Source of the DNA: Stichopus chloronotus
Lineage: Eukaryota; Echinodermata; Holothuroidea; Aspidochirotida; Stichopodidae
Assembly: GCA_021234535.1 (NCBI GenBank)
Contig: CM037843.1
Span: forward strand, 32,799,200 to 32,863,199
DNA length: 64,000 bases
Reading direction: 5' to 3'
Part shown: piece by piece, positions 12,201 through 23,467 of the stretch
How the letters are laid out: the number at the start of each line of letters is the position of its first letter
Numbering within the stretch: the stretch's first letter is position 1
Position numbers and translations under genes: made by a program
Notes under the pieces: model-generated
What the model was told of the DNA's origin: nothing
Seen by the model: only the letters and a program-made list of their open reading frames with translations
Databases searched by the model: none

Positions 12201-14583
12201 GCTGATACTGAAGAATGATACATTATGGAAGTCTCTCTCTTTGCAAAGCTGACATCTCTTCCATGAGTCATTCGATGAGAGTTCTGCTGATCCATAATCA
12301 GCAGGCCACCAGCTACAGTCATCTCACCAAATTCAAGTGGCAAGAGTACAGTCACCATCTTCTGCTATTTTCATTAAAAGCATCACAAACAATAACACTT
12401 TCATCATGCAACAGGTTTCTGTTCCTTTTCTTTTTTGCTCTCATTCACCACTTTGCAGTAGCATGTGTAGGACTCCTTTCGTGCTTGTGCGCGCAGTTTC
12501 TTTTTGTCTATCTTTTTGACAAATACAATTGATAATCACCGCTGTAGTTCTGCTTCCTTGGCCGCTAATCAACTGTAACCTTATCATTTCCACATGAAGA
12601 AACCTCAGAATAAGACAAAATGGCTTTCCTTGGAAAGGTTCGGCTGTCTTTCTCGCATACTGATTGACTGTGTGTTAGAGAGGGAAGCACTGACTGATAT
12701 GCACATCAGATTGCATGTGTAGGAATAACTAATTGCATTCCTTACAGGAGATTTCGTTCCGAATGAGTCACAACGCACACGCAACATTTTGAAAGAGAGT
12801 TTGTAAAAGGGACTGAGTTTTTGACACAAAACTACAAGAATTATGAATTAGGTTCTGAAAAAAAAGGGCATTTACCTGTATGTTTGCTTGCAGCTATTAT
12901 TACCACAAAGTGACAAAAGTAGAACCTTGCATGCTTAGTTGTGAAACCTTGAGGAAGCAGCTTACAAAGTAAAATGGTGCATTTTGAGGTGGTTTACTGA
13001 AGTTCATCACAGCATTGTGTGACGTAGGATACTATGAGATTACACCATAACAAGACGATTCAAACAAGATGACGTACAGAATGCGAGCATAGATATCAGA
13101 TATGCTGATGACAGCACTAATGTAATATTACACAGGTATGAAAAAATATGATCATGAAAATGTTATTCACATGGAGATACAACTCTTTTAAGCAAGGTGA
13201 TACAGTAATCAGTCTTTTGTATCATTCCTGACATTTTTATAGAGCATATACAAGAGTAGAAGGAATATGGTACTGTACTTGATGTCTAGTGCAGTTACAA
13301 TATTAGGACAGTAGCTGCAGTACCCCCTCCCCCCGTCACAGCCTTGCCAGTCGTTGGAGAAGCAAATGCACTTGATCACTCACAATGCTCATTGTCGCAT
13401 ATGACAACACAGCAGTTAGATTCCTGGCTCATAAGCTCATTTGCATATGATCCTTTGTTGAGAAAGGGGGTAAATGTATTCCTTTATATTAATTAATCAG
13501 TAATTTTGAGTTTAATGCCATATTCTCTGAAAGTGTTGGTGATTACACACCTAGGATCAAAGTATTGTTCTGAGCGAACCACTTGTGTTCAGGACTAGTT
13601 TACTTAAATGTTTAATACTCAGTGAATATTGAACTGGAATGAAATATGATATTGAAAGGAAAGAAACAATTTTTAGCCAACTGGCCAGTTTATCTTCACT
13701 CGACTGGCTGGGTCTTAAAGCATCGGTATTTCTTAAATTTACTGCTGTGTCTCTATATCTGCATAACAAGGCCAGGCTCTGAGGCAGAAATCTCAGTTGC
13801 AGGTGTCCAAATTTGAGAAGTGGGTTTGCTAACACTTTAGAGTGAAGCGATCCACTACCCTCCACGGAACTCAAGGAACCAACATTCCCTTGGGGGATTT
13901 AGGGAACAAACGCCATCAAATTGTTTTGCACTTTTGAGGAGTCCAACTGACAACAATGTGCAACATTCATGGTCAGCAGAAAAAGAAGTGGGGAGGGGGA
14001 GGAGGGGAGTCTGATGAGGATGGGGAATATCAGAAAATTTAACTTTTTAGGAGTGCCTGTGCTGTACGTGGATTCCTTTAACCATCCCCCGCGGCTATGG
14101 GCAAATATATGAAGCTGGCCTCAACTCCAAAGGGTTGGAGTCATGTGTTTGTAGACTGGTGTATACTGGTTTCTCGTAACACTGTAATATATGGTGAAAT
14201 TGTTTTCAAATATTTCTTGAATGGGCAAACTTTTGAGATAAAATACGCCATTCCGTTTCTTATGACCCAATGTAAGTCATAAGGCAACACATAAAACGTC
14301 TATAAACATTTTGGATCAAAACCTCTTGGAAAATCTTAAATCCTGATCCTCTACAGTAAGCCACTACCTAACTTAGTAACATGTGTTGGTTAGGCTCTAG
14401 TCTCAGTGCATACATTTACATGTTAGTCAAAGCAAATGCCCCAAGCCACTATGACGGAAAATACATTGTGGGAGAAATCTTTGAATTTAAGTTTGTGGAT
14501 GTATTTGCAGATTGTAAGTTTACTGTATGTGCATGTCATGTAAATGGTTTTGACATTCTTGGTAGACTTGGTGGAGAATTAAC
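9259..14583. other. Intron sequence without recognised element
   Basis: AT-rich. I see no repeat family member, tRNA or coding exon. A few frames of 60-105 codons exist but lack motifs or coding composition. Confidence 0.5.
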
Positions 14584-14965
14584 TTGGTGGCTAGAGTATC
14601 TGTCTTGCAATCATTGGGTCCCCAGATGAAATGCCAGCAGAACTACTTGGAAAATAGCTGTTAACAGTGGTGCTGAGGGGGGTATTTGGGTTCCTGTTGT
14701 CTCATTAAGGTCTTGTCTGCTTTAGATTGCTTGGTGCAGCTGATGGGCTGTTGAGCAGGGCAGGTTCTCCACCCTTTGGGAAAGTGGCTAAAGACTGGGG
14801 GACACATTCTCGTCTGTCGGATGGAGACATTAAATGGTGGTCCGAGGGAGCAGGCTTGGGTTTGTGTTGGCGATTGTCTGGTTTACCCTGCCTCAATATC
14901 CTCTGGACACTTATCGAAAAAAGTTGGCGAATCACGCCGGTGTTCACGATCAACATGGTATAGGG
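14584..14965 (+). mobile_element. tRNA-derived SINE, decayed
   Basis: The head resembles a tRNA: an A-box-like TGGCTAGAGT at 14588-14597 with the downstream phrase ATCTGTCTTGCAATCA, then a degenerate B-box region and CCAGCAGAACTACTTGG (14634-14650), the usual 3' half of a tRNA-like SINE head. The body contains CTCGTCTGTCGGATGG.GAC..TAAA.GGTGGTCC at about 14809-14842. I recognise this as a conserved internal domain of many marine invertebrate SINEs, without being able to name the family safely. The unusually GC-rich composition against the intron also fits an insertion. The 3' border is uncertain. The overlapping frames in all phases are not genes. Confidence 0.6.
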
Positions 14966-15411
14966 TACTTGATGACCCCATATGGGGATTAATGATCCTC
15001 AACTTTCAAATTCAAAGTTCTGATACTTCCAACTTCTGATCTGAACAGGAGATACTACCTACAGCGCAAAGTTTGTACACAGAGAGCAATTCATCTTGGG
15101 AGATCGAACCATGTCTTTTGGGGAATACAATCTCTTACTTTTAGGAGTCTAAAGTTTGCATAAATTACCACACTTATAAACATATCACTGGAATAATTTC
15201 AAACTCAAAATTATTTTTCATGTCACTTTCATGTTTAAATTGATACAAGTAATGTTTCAATCAAGACAGTTTTGACATTAATACTGGTATAGTTACTGCT
15301 ACACAGCAGTTTCAGACAATCACAATCCCTACTCCAAACAAAACTTTCAATAAGGGAAAGTAAGAAGCAAGCATGCACAAACTAGTGCAGCAATGCCGCT
15401 GTAGCTCACAC

Positions 15412-15652
15412 AATTGAACTGAGGGTTACAGCCCTATGTTCTGACACACTTTTGTTACCACACCCCATGTTTTGACACTCATATGTTACAACACATTCAT
15501 TACATCAGGCACCATTTTGGGTCCCAGCTATGATGCTTGGCATAGTAATGACGCATTGATCAGCCGCTGCTGTCGGAATTTAAGTGTACATGTCAAAATA
15601 TAAGTGTGTCGGAACATAGGGGTGTAGAAACTTAGGGCAGTAACTGAACTAA
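15412..15652. repeat. Palindromic repeat, arms of about 70 bp
   Basis: The left arm (15412-15482) and right arm (15585-15652) are imperfect reverse complements. Both carry GTGTCRGAACATAGGGSTGTA and a CAGTAAC/GTTACTG-like motif. The ~100-base spacer is GC-richer. This looks like a foldback or MITE copy with no coding capacity. Confidence 0.65.
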
Positions 15653-16908
15653 GTAGAGGCAATCTTTGTTTGTGGCATTGCAAAATGAAAGTACAGTAAT
15701 TGGAAGGTGACAAAATGTTACATGCAAAAAAGTATCTAGCTGACACACTATCAAGCCTATGACATTGTCATATGCCAGTGTAGTATATTAATTTCGACAT
15801 GCGATGTTGAAAAATGGCATTAGGTGTACCAGCTATGGTCTGTAGAGAAGGTTAAAACAAGAATGAGAATTTCCACAAACCTTTACGAAGGTTCACACAT
15901 GATGCTCAAAACTGAAAGTTTTGTATTAAACATACCAAAGGTGTTGCATTGTTTAAAGCAGACACTTGGATGACAAATCACAAACATTTTTGATGGTAAA
16001 AACCATTCCACTGATGTAAACCTTTACAGCGTCAAAGAGTATGACAGAGCTTACTAAGGTAATGATGTTGGCGTAACATTCCCTTCAATAGCAAGTACGT
16101 GTAATTAGGATCATTCTGAAGTGTACAGGCCACTTATATCAAGGGCACTTGTAAAGCTGGCATAAATGTAAATGTATTCCATACACACACTGAACTGTTT
16201 ATTACTGCAATTGAGTGAATAAATCTGACTGAAACAGCTGCATGCCAGTCACAGCACCCTACAAAGTGACGATTTTAATAAAGTATGGATCTACACAACA
16301 ATATTACCTAACTCAGCCAGCATGCCTGTGGATTCCAAACCTAATTACCATTGTACTGAAACCTACAGTATATAATCAAAGCAAGCAATGGGGCATGTAG
16401 TGTCCAATGTCAACAAACTTGGCTTACAAGTATGAAGCATTATGGTCCCATTTGGCCTGTCAGCTACCAGCAAGGTTTACCATGCTCGAAGAAACAGCCA
16501 GACTTCTTTTTTTCAATATGCTTTTCCAAGGTTGCAAATTTCTATATCAACTGAATGCAATGTGTATAAGTTCCGGATGCAACCTTGTTTAAGGTTAATC
16601 ATCTAACATTGCAAAACAAGGCCATGTGTCACAATCTTCCCATCCAATTTGTCTGACAGTGATACTTCACCTTTTACTTGAGCTACAAACTTTCAGGGTA
16701 CTTGTGGCATATGAAACTAATCAACTCAAACAGCAACCAAAGTTCTGCGCGGCAAATGAGTACATGTACAAGCATACTGCAAAGTGACTGTAAAACCTGT
16801 GTCTAAACTGATATCTTGAATCAAAACTGACATGCTAGTATATTCCAAAAAAGAAAAGCATCAAACTTGTAGAAAGTCCCACAATTTTAAAGAGAGACTA
16901 AGACATAA

Positions 16909-16916
16909 TTTTTAAA
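16909..16916. repeat. Left 8-bp target site duplication
   Basis: TTTTTAAA directly precedes the CAGGATTGTT end. The right flank at 18864-18871 reads ATTTTAAA, 7 of 8 identical. Confidence 0.55.
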
Positions 16917-17104
16917 CAGGATTGTTGATTTTTTTTAATCTTTTAAAAAAAATCATGATTTCAATCAGTGATTCAAATCAAACCAGACAGCCAAAAGGCT
17001 TTGTGATTCCTTGCAACATGGTTATATTGTAACAAACATGAATTATATAATACACATTATATTATATATATGTGTTTAAGATCAACTGCAGTTATTGTTC
17101 TTGA

Positions 17105-18700
17105 CTCACCACAAGCCTTTAACCCAAAATGACCTTTATTTTGGTGACCTGAAATGACCGTGACATTAGACGTCCACCAAAAGCAATAGGGATCATCTCC
17201 CCAGTATGGCCAACCCACACATCAAGTATGACATCAGTCAACATTACTCTTCTGGGGTTAATGTGTTAGCAAGGTTTGACCTCAGGGTAACCTCAAACAA
17301 CCTTTGACCTCAAACAAAAGGAGTCTTCTACTTAGTACATACAATCTTCACACCAAGTAAGACATCAGTCAAGGTTAGACTCCTGGAGATAGTGTTTACA
17401 CGTTTTTACAGTTTGACCTTTGGTGACCTCAAATGACCCTTGACCTCAACCAAAACACTGAAGATATCATTATTACCTACCCACAGACCAAGTATTACAT
17501 CAGTCATGGTTACTCTTCTGCAGATACTGTGTTTTCAAGGTTATTACAATTTGATCTCTGGTGACCTCAAATGACCTTTGCCCCTCACCAAAGATGATAG
17601 GGATCATCTAATCAGTATGACCAAGCAACACACTAAGTATGACATCAGTCACAGTTACCCTCTTGGAGATATTGTGTTTACAAGGTTTTCACAATTTGAC
17701 CTTTGGTGACCTCAAATGACCTTTGACTTCCACCAAAATCAAAGGGAGTATTCCACTGACTATATACAATCCACACAACAAGTATGACATCAGTCACAGT
17801 TACCCTTCTGGAGATACTGTGTTAAAAAGGTTTCACGATTTGACCTCTGATGACCTCAAATGACCTTTGACCTGGACCAAAAACAAAAGATATCATCTAC
17901 GCAATATGAACAACCCACACACTAAGTATGACATCAGTCCTAGTTACTCCTCTGGAGATATTGCGTTAACGAGGTTTCTACAGTTTGACTTCTGGTGACC
18001 TCAAATGACCTTTGATCTCCACAAAAAACAACAAGGATCATCTACTGAATATGACCAACCCACACACCAAGTATGATGTCAGTCACGGTTACTTTTCTGG
18101 AGATACTGTATTTAAAAGGTTTTTACAGTTTGACCTCTAGTGACCTCAAATGAAATTTGACCTCCACAAAAAACAATAGGTATCATCTGCTTAATATGAA
18201 CAACCTACACACTAAGTATGACATCAGTCACAGTTACCCTTCTGGAGATATTGTGTATACAAGTTTTTTTTCAGTTTGAGCTCTGGTGACCTCAAATGAC
18301 CTTTGACCTCGACCAAAAAGAAAAGAGATCATCTACCTACTATGACCAACACTCACACACCAAGTATGACATCAGTCTCAGTTACTGTTCTAAAGATAAT
18401 GTGTTTACAAGGTTTTCACAATTTGACCTCTGGTGACCTCAAATGACCTTTGACCTCCACCAAAAACAATAGGGATCATCTACTTAATATGACCAACCTA
18501 CACACCAAGTATGACATCACTCAGTTACCGTTCTTGAGATATCATGTTTACAAGGTTTTCACATTTTGCCATCTGGTGACCTCAAATGACCTTTGACCTC
18601 CACCAAAAACAATGGGGATCATCTACTTACTATGACCAACCCACACAGCAAGTATGAGATCAGTCATGGTTACCCTTCTTGAGATATCTTGTTTACAACA
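17105..18700. repeat. ~145-bp tandem array carrying nuclear-receptor-type half-sites
   Basis: About eleven monomers can be counted by the phrase TGACCTCAAATGACC at about 17143 (diverged), 17294 (diverged), 17431, 17569, 17714, 17858, 18003, 18148, 18294, 18441 and 18584. The period is 138-147 bases. Each monomer also carries CCAAAAACAATAGGGATCATCTAC, AAGTATGACATCAGTCAC and CTTCTGGAGATATTGTGTTTAC. Four consecutive TGACCT half-sites occur with spacers of 4, 4 and 1 bases. They are exact in the monomers at 17841-17873 and 18424-18456. Perfect TGACCTTTGACCT (DR1) is at 17861, 18297, 18444 and 18587; other units have one or more changes. Confidence 0.92.
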
Positions 18701-18705
18701 AGTGT

Positions 18706-18732
18706 CACACACACACACACACACACACACAC
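18706..18732. repeat. (CA)n microsatellite
   Basis: An uninterrupted 27-base CA run lies at the right edge of the tandem array. It occupies the same position as the CATA run in the copy at 8820-9258. Confidence 0.95.
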
Positions 18733-18750
18733 GACATCAGGACTGCATAG

Positions 18751-18775
18751 ATTCCTTTTGCCTGCAGCAAGGAAT
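18751..18775. repeat. 3' hairpin of the array element
   Basis: ATTCCTT..GC pairs with GCAAGGAAT around a small loop. A homologous hairpin, GGTTCCT/AGGAACC, is at 35766-35790 after a similar microsatellite. A terminal hairpin is the form expected for a Helitron or Helentron-like 3' end. Confidence 0.6.
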
Positions 18776-18863
18776 TTATAAATCAATTGAAATCAAATAA
18801 ATCCATTTAAAGCATGATTTTAATCGGGATTTTAATCCTCATGATTTAAATCGAACAATCCTG

Positions 18864-18871
18864 ATTTTAAA
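18864..18871. repeat. Right 8-bp target site duplication
   Basis: ATTTTAAA matches the left flank TTTTTAAA at 16909-16916 with one mismatch. Confidence 0.55.
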
Positions 18872-19978
18872 TACTTCTGGATGATAAAGACATGTTTCAA
18901 TATGACAATTACGGGTTGACAGGTGCAACTCTATTGATTGTGATAAAATTTGTAAGGAAAAGAGGGACGAAGCTAGTGATGGAAATACAGAACTAGAAGA
19001 GAATGGTGAGGGATGCAAAGTTACAGACATAATATCAGAGATCACTTATGCACTGCAGTATCTCATGCTTCAACAGGTATTAATATCTCTGTGTAAAATA
19101 CACAGATCTGTCATACAATCTATGGGTATAACCTTGCATGTTATATAAAAGAATATCACTAATAGCAACACTTCCTGAATATTTTAAAAAAAAGCTTATC
19201 AGGCTAGCGAAATCAAAGTTCTGTACATGTCTGCAACACTTATATTTTACCCAATCATTTATCATTTTGACTTTTGTCTTTTACGGTATTGCCAAAAATA
19301 CGAATACAGTAAAAAATAAGAAAAAATGCTGTGAGCGACTTTTCAGCGTAAAACAGCTGCCAAGTGTCTGCTTAGAACTTGAACAAGGACAACAAGTGCA
19401 TGTCGAAGTGAGTGCATGACTGTACACGTAAATATAATATTTTTCAGTTTGTTAGGAGTTTGTCAGTCAAGAGCAATTGTTGTGTTGAGACAGGAAAGTG
19501 AGAAATGAAAAACCTTTTCTTTCTCTTCTTTTTTTTTAACAATGAAATATCAAAAGAATGCAACATTAAACATCCACATGCACTGCCACTTATAGAATAT
19601 CTACTATTTCAAGATAATATTATAGTATGTGAGGAAATTCACTTGATAACATTCGAACAACGATTTTATCAGCTTCTAAGCAAGTCAGTTTTTCTGGAAA
19701 CTCTTCTGCAAGTTTATTACCACATATGCATGCAGACAGTCAACATGCAAGGCCACTACTGAGACAACGGACAAGCTTCATCAAGATCTTTGCATTTCAT
19801 TTCTAGTGACTAACATTCACATGCATCAGTTTTTGACTTGTCACTGCGATCCACCCAAGTTTTCTTCTTTCCTTCTTTTTTTTTTCCATTGATGGTTTTA
19901 TTAAGGACAGAAGACGACTAAGATAACTCATCATAAACAGTACAGTGACTGTTGCTGATGCTAGTTCTATAAACTCAC

Positions 19979-20045
19979 CACATCCAGAATTCTCTCCTCC
20001 AAGTCTTGATTCACTTCATGAAGTTCTTGATGGCTCTTTTCCAAC
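19979..20045 (-). CDS. TJAP1/BEGAIN-like: Coiled-coil exon 3 of the TJAP1/BEGAIN-like gene
   Basis: This 67-base exon was too small to stand out by length. The acceptor is CAG (20048-20046) and the donor GTGAGT (19978-19973). Its first base completes the alanine codon split by the previous intron (GC+G). It then encodes 22 codons, beginning LEKSHQELHEVNQDLEERIL and ending DV, and leaves in phase 0. The run of Gln-Glu-Leu, Asn-Gln-Asp-Leu-Glu-Glu-Arg matches the 'L-Q-R-I-N-Q-E-L-E-D-K-L' segment that follows directly in BEGAIN and TJAP1. Order, spacing and phase therefore all agree with the exon before it. It continues the coiled coil with no break. It lies 3.4 kb from the exon at 23468 and 15.5 kb from the exon at 4501. 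Confidence 0.88.
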
Positions 20046-23000
20046 CTGCATCAAGAAAGAGAAAAATAAAAAATAAAAGGAGGGGGGGGGGAAGCTAATA
20101 GATTTGAAGTTAAGAATAACATGCACAGAGTCAAATGTTCACGGACTGGAAATTTTCGTTTATTTATTTCTTTTTTTTTTCAACTTTGACGGCCTCTCCT
20201 TGGAGGATAGTAAAAGGGCACGTTGCTTATCTTTTACCTGGACATTTGGTGCATGAAAGATGCAAGAAGTAAATAGAGGTTTGAAAGTTTCACACTGTAG
20301 ACATGTGCTGATGAAATATTCAGACCAGTTGAAGCTGAACTGCTTTGATTTTACCTTAACAAAACAGAATGACATTCTCACAAGGAGAAATTAACATATA
20401 TTTTAATCTATCTGGAGCGTTAAGTCGAATTAATCAGCTGGATGACTCTCAAAATGCTATTATTCTGTCAATATAGTCTGCCAATCACATTTGACTGATG
20501 TAGATGTAATACAGCCACAATCTTGGACAAAATACCTTGGGACATCCCCCTCCCCTGTTCAATGTTGGCTATAGGATTGCTGTTCAAAGTGTACATTCAG
20601 TGAAATGTATTACATGAGGCCCACAGTGAAGATCGCATCTACTCAACCACATTGTAATTAGTAATTTGGTAAATTTAAATACTTGTGTGAAAGTAGAGAA
20701 TTAGCGATAGAAAAAAAAAGGATTGAGGTAAGAACAGTGCACAAAATGTAGACAATGTGAAGTCACAATGTTCAGTACCTGTTGACCAACAAGATTTTGC
20801 AGTGAACAAAACTGATTATATGATGAAGGTACACTGAACAGTGTTGATATTAAAGTTTAGCCTAGTCCATTCATAATTTTGTTGCCAATGGTGGACAAAT
20901 GTAATTGTAGGACTTACTAAGCAACACAAACAGAAAAAGATGTATAATTTGCGATATGAGAGCAAACAAAAAACAGTGACAAAAGTTCAGCAGTGGTGCC
21001 AAGGAATAAAGGGCCTGCCACCATGATCCCACTCCCAACCCTAAAACATTAGTCCGTAAAGTTGGTCTCCCTCACAAACTACCCTCAATTTTATGGATCA
21101 AAAGTAAAACCTTGTTCTTTTGCATGATTTATTTTCCATTTAACCAAAAAAACATTGACAACACATCACTGGGCTACAGAATCAAACATATATTTACATC
21201 CCTACATCAAAATTCAAATATTTTACACAGTTGAAACCACCTGACAGGTCAATGACAGGACTTCACAGGCATTTCCCATCTTTCTTTCCCTTTTAATTGC
21301 AAACTCTTGCAGACCTGAGGGTAACTGCAGAAGATGTTGACCCACCTTCTACTGGCCTCATTAATGTCTTTTTACAAGTAAAAAGAGAAGACAGCATAAG
21401 TTTATCCTTTACAGCAACATTGTGAGCTGCGAGACCTTTCCCCGCAGTAAATCCCATTCAAGGCTGGCTGTGGGGAATTCAAAGAGAAAATAAGACAGGC
21501 GCCAAGTGTTGGGAGAGTAATTGCCACAAACACTCTTTGAGTAGTTTGTTTGCTTGGCACCTTCAGCGAAAATGAAGACTTGATGACTTGAGAAAAACCG
21601 GAGAATCAGTGTAAAACAATTGCTCATAACAGTCGATCTTCATGATACTTTTACAGTGTGTAACACAAACTAACATACAGAACCAAGTCAGCACATTGGT
21701 CGCTCTAACCAATTGCAATAATTAGCACGGGGCAGTGATCTACAGAATTATTCTGACATGAACAAGACCTGACACAGAAAACTCTTCCACATACTTGACA
21801 CAAATTACTCACAAAATTATGACAAAACATTTCTTCTATCTTTACTCCCGCTTGAGGAGAAAAAAAGGTCCAAAAAAATTGCATGCTTCACATACGACAG
21901 AAAAGTTGAAAGAGGTCGATCTACAGTACAGAGGGAGCAGTGCGGGAGCAATTTATTTCGATATGTCATAGAGCTTTGTAAGAAAATGCAAATTTGTGAG
22001 AGGAAGCACATCTACGATATATGTGACCTATGCATGTCCACATAGTTGAGTAGAGAATTACCAAACTGAGAGAGTTAAACCACTTAAATGTGTTAGTATT
22101 CAAATATTTTGAGCATGCAGCGAGATAGTGCTCCTCATATAACATTCATAGCCTTCTCCTTATATAGACACTCAAAGACCATAACAACAATTCATCTACT
22201 GGAGGATTTTTTTTTTCTTTTGTCGTGTTTCATCACAGGACAACTGGCAACATCTAAGTTGCTCAACACAATTTTTGAAAAATTTAAATTTTTTGAATAA
22301 AGTGTTGTTGCAATATGACATTTTCAGAAATGATATGAGGAGCACTTTTCTTTCAATTTCCCAAACGATATCACGATGTCACTGGGGTGAGTTGGAACCA
22401 GTGCACACCAGAATAAATACGTGTAAAACTATGGATTGTGTACAGAAGTTAAATTGCACAGCCTAAGTCTAACTTTAAGTCTGACATGATACTTTATTTT
22501 CATATAAATTTAACTGGTTTATTAAATGTTCAATACAACCTTAAGGTCAGATTTCTTGTTTCCATATGTATGTGATCCAAATCTACGATGAGGGACATTT
22601 TCCTATTTTCAACTTAGCGTATTATTCACTCTGCTAACATGATTTTACGTTAAAGGTAGCCAAGCTCAAATGTGGTTCTTGAGCTGTACGTGTAAAAACC
22701 TGACATTTAAGTTGAAATTTCAGAGTAGCTTTAAAATATTACTTGACGGCTTGATGTCTGGTTATCTATGGGATAAAATGCTTCCATTCTGAGGTGGAGT
22801 TATCTTAATTGCTTCATTCATTTGTAATCCTTACAAGGACGATGACTGACTTCATACATTATAATCTTGCATCTGGTAAACGGCAGTAAACAGCAGGCTC
22901 AAAGCACAGGTGAAGCATAATAGATAATGACTATGTGTTGCACAAATCATCCAAGTTTGCCTTTAATTTAAATACCCCGATCAATAGTTGCAGGGTTCTA

Positions 23001-23467
23001 AATTGATCAACTTACAGTATACCTATGTCCATGCAGCCAGCAGTCACTTACAGCAATTAAGCCTGGCCTTAGAATATAGCCTCACAATATGATAACATAC
23101 TGAACAAGAATATTAATAATTTGACCGCAGTATAGCATCACATCAAATATGGACTTTAACCGAGAGCTTTTCAAAGAGGATGGCATAATTTGTGAAATTC
23201 ACAATTAAGAAAGCAATTTCAAAATAAGCAATCGCCAATGTTCTTGTTACATGTATCTCAACATTTCTGATCAATAGCACACCATTTAACACTCTCCATA
23301 GCAACCAAGTCAAGTTACCTTCTTTATCTCTTTGTAATCACCAATGGTTCTCATCACACAGATCTGTGCATCTAACCGATACGACGTGAACAATAATCAT
23401 ATGTACAGGAAACATCAATGTTTGCATACCAGGTCTTCACCAAAATATCCAGGATTTTATGACTTAC
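20046..23467 (-). other. Intron 2 (3.4 kb) of the TJAP1/BEGAIN-like gene
   Basis: Bounded by donor GTAAGT at 23467 and acceptor CAG at 20046, it splits an alanine codon (phase 2). I see no repeat family member and no coding signal here. A relatively GC-rich, complex stretch at about 21410-21620 contains a GGCGCC core and TAATTG-type motifs and could be conserved non-coding DNA. Confidence 0.8.

Larger units (their letters stand above)
16917..18863. mobile_element. Non-autonomous DNA transposon with hAT-like ends (1,947 bp)
   Basis: The left end starts CAGGATTGTTGATTT. The right end, read on the minus strand, starts CAGGATTGTTCGATTTAAA. Both subterminal regions are full of GATTTNAATC and AATCATGATT motifs. 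Ends starting CAG with an 8-bp target duplication are hallmarks of the hAT superfamily. There is no transposase frame, so the element is non-autonomous. Its interior is filled by a tandem array, a CA microsatellite and a hairpin, which may be a second element nested in the first. Confidence 0.62.
4502..19978 (-). other. Intron 3 (15.5 kb) of the TJAP1/BEGAIN-like gene
   Basis: Bounded by donor GTGAGT at 19978 and acceptor CAG at 4502, phase 0. It has collected most of the mobile DNA in the window: a ~50-bp minisatellite, a truncated LINE, a SINE, an inverted repeat and the element with hAT-like ends carrying the nuclear-receptor-motif array. Confidence 0.8.

Noticed and set aside
12337..12532. 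T-rich tract followed by AG and an open frame
   Set aside because: Acceptor-like tract without a donor or a recognisable peptide; such tracts are common in this sequence.
14705..15039. Several overlapping frames of 78-87 codons
   Set aside because: They all lie in the GC-richer SINE body and occur on both strands.
15080..15150. Minus-strand GGTTCGATCTC, B-box-like
   Set aside because: The expected A box about 40 bases upstream is missing, so a tRNA gene is not supported.
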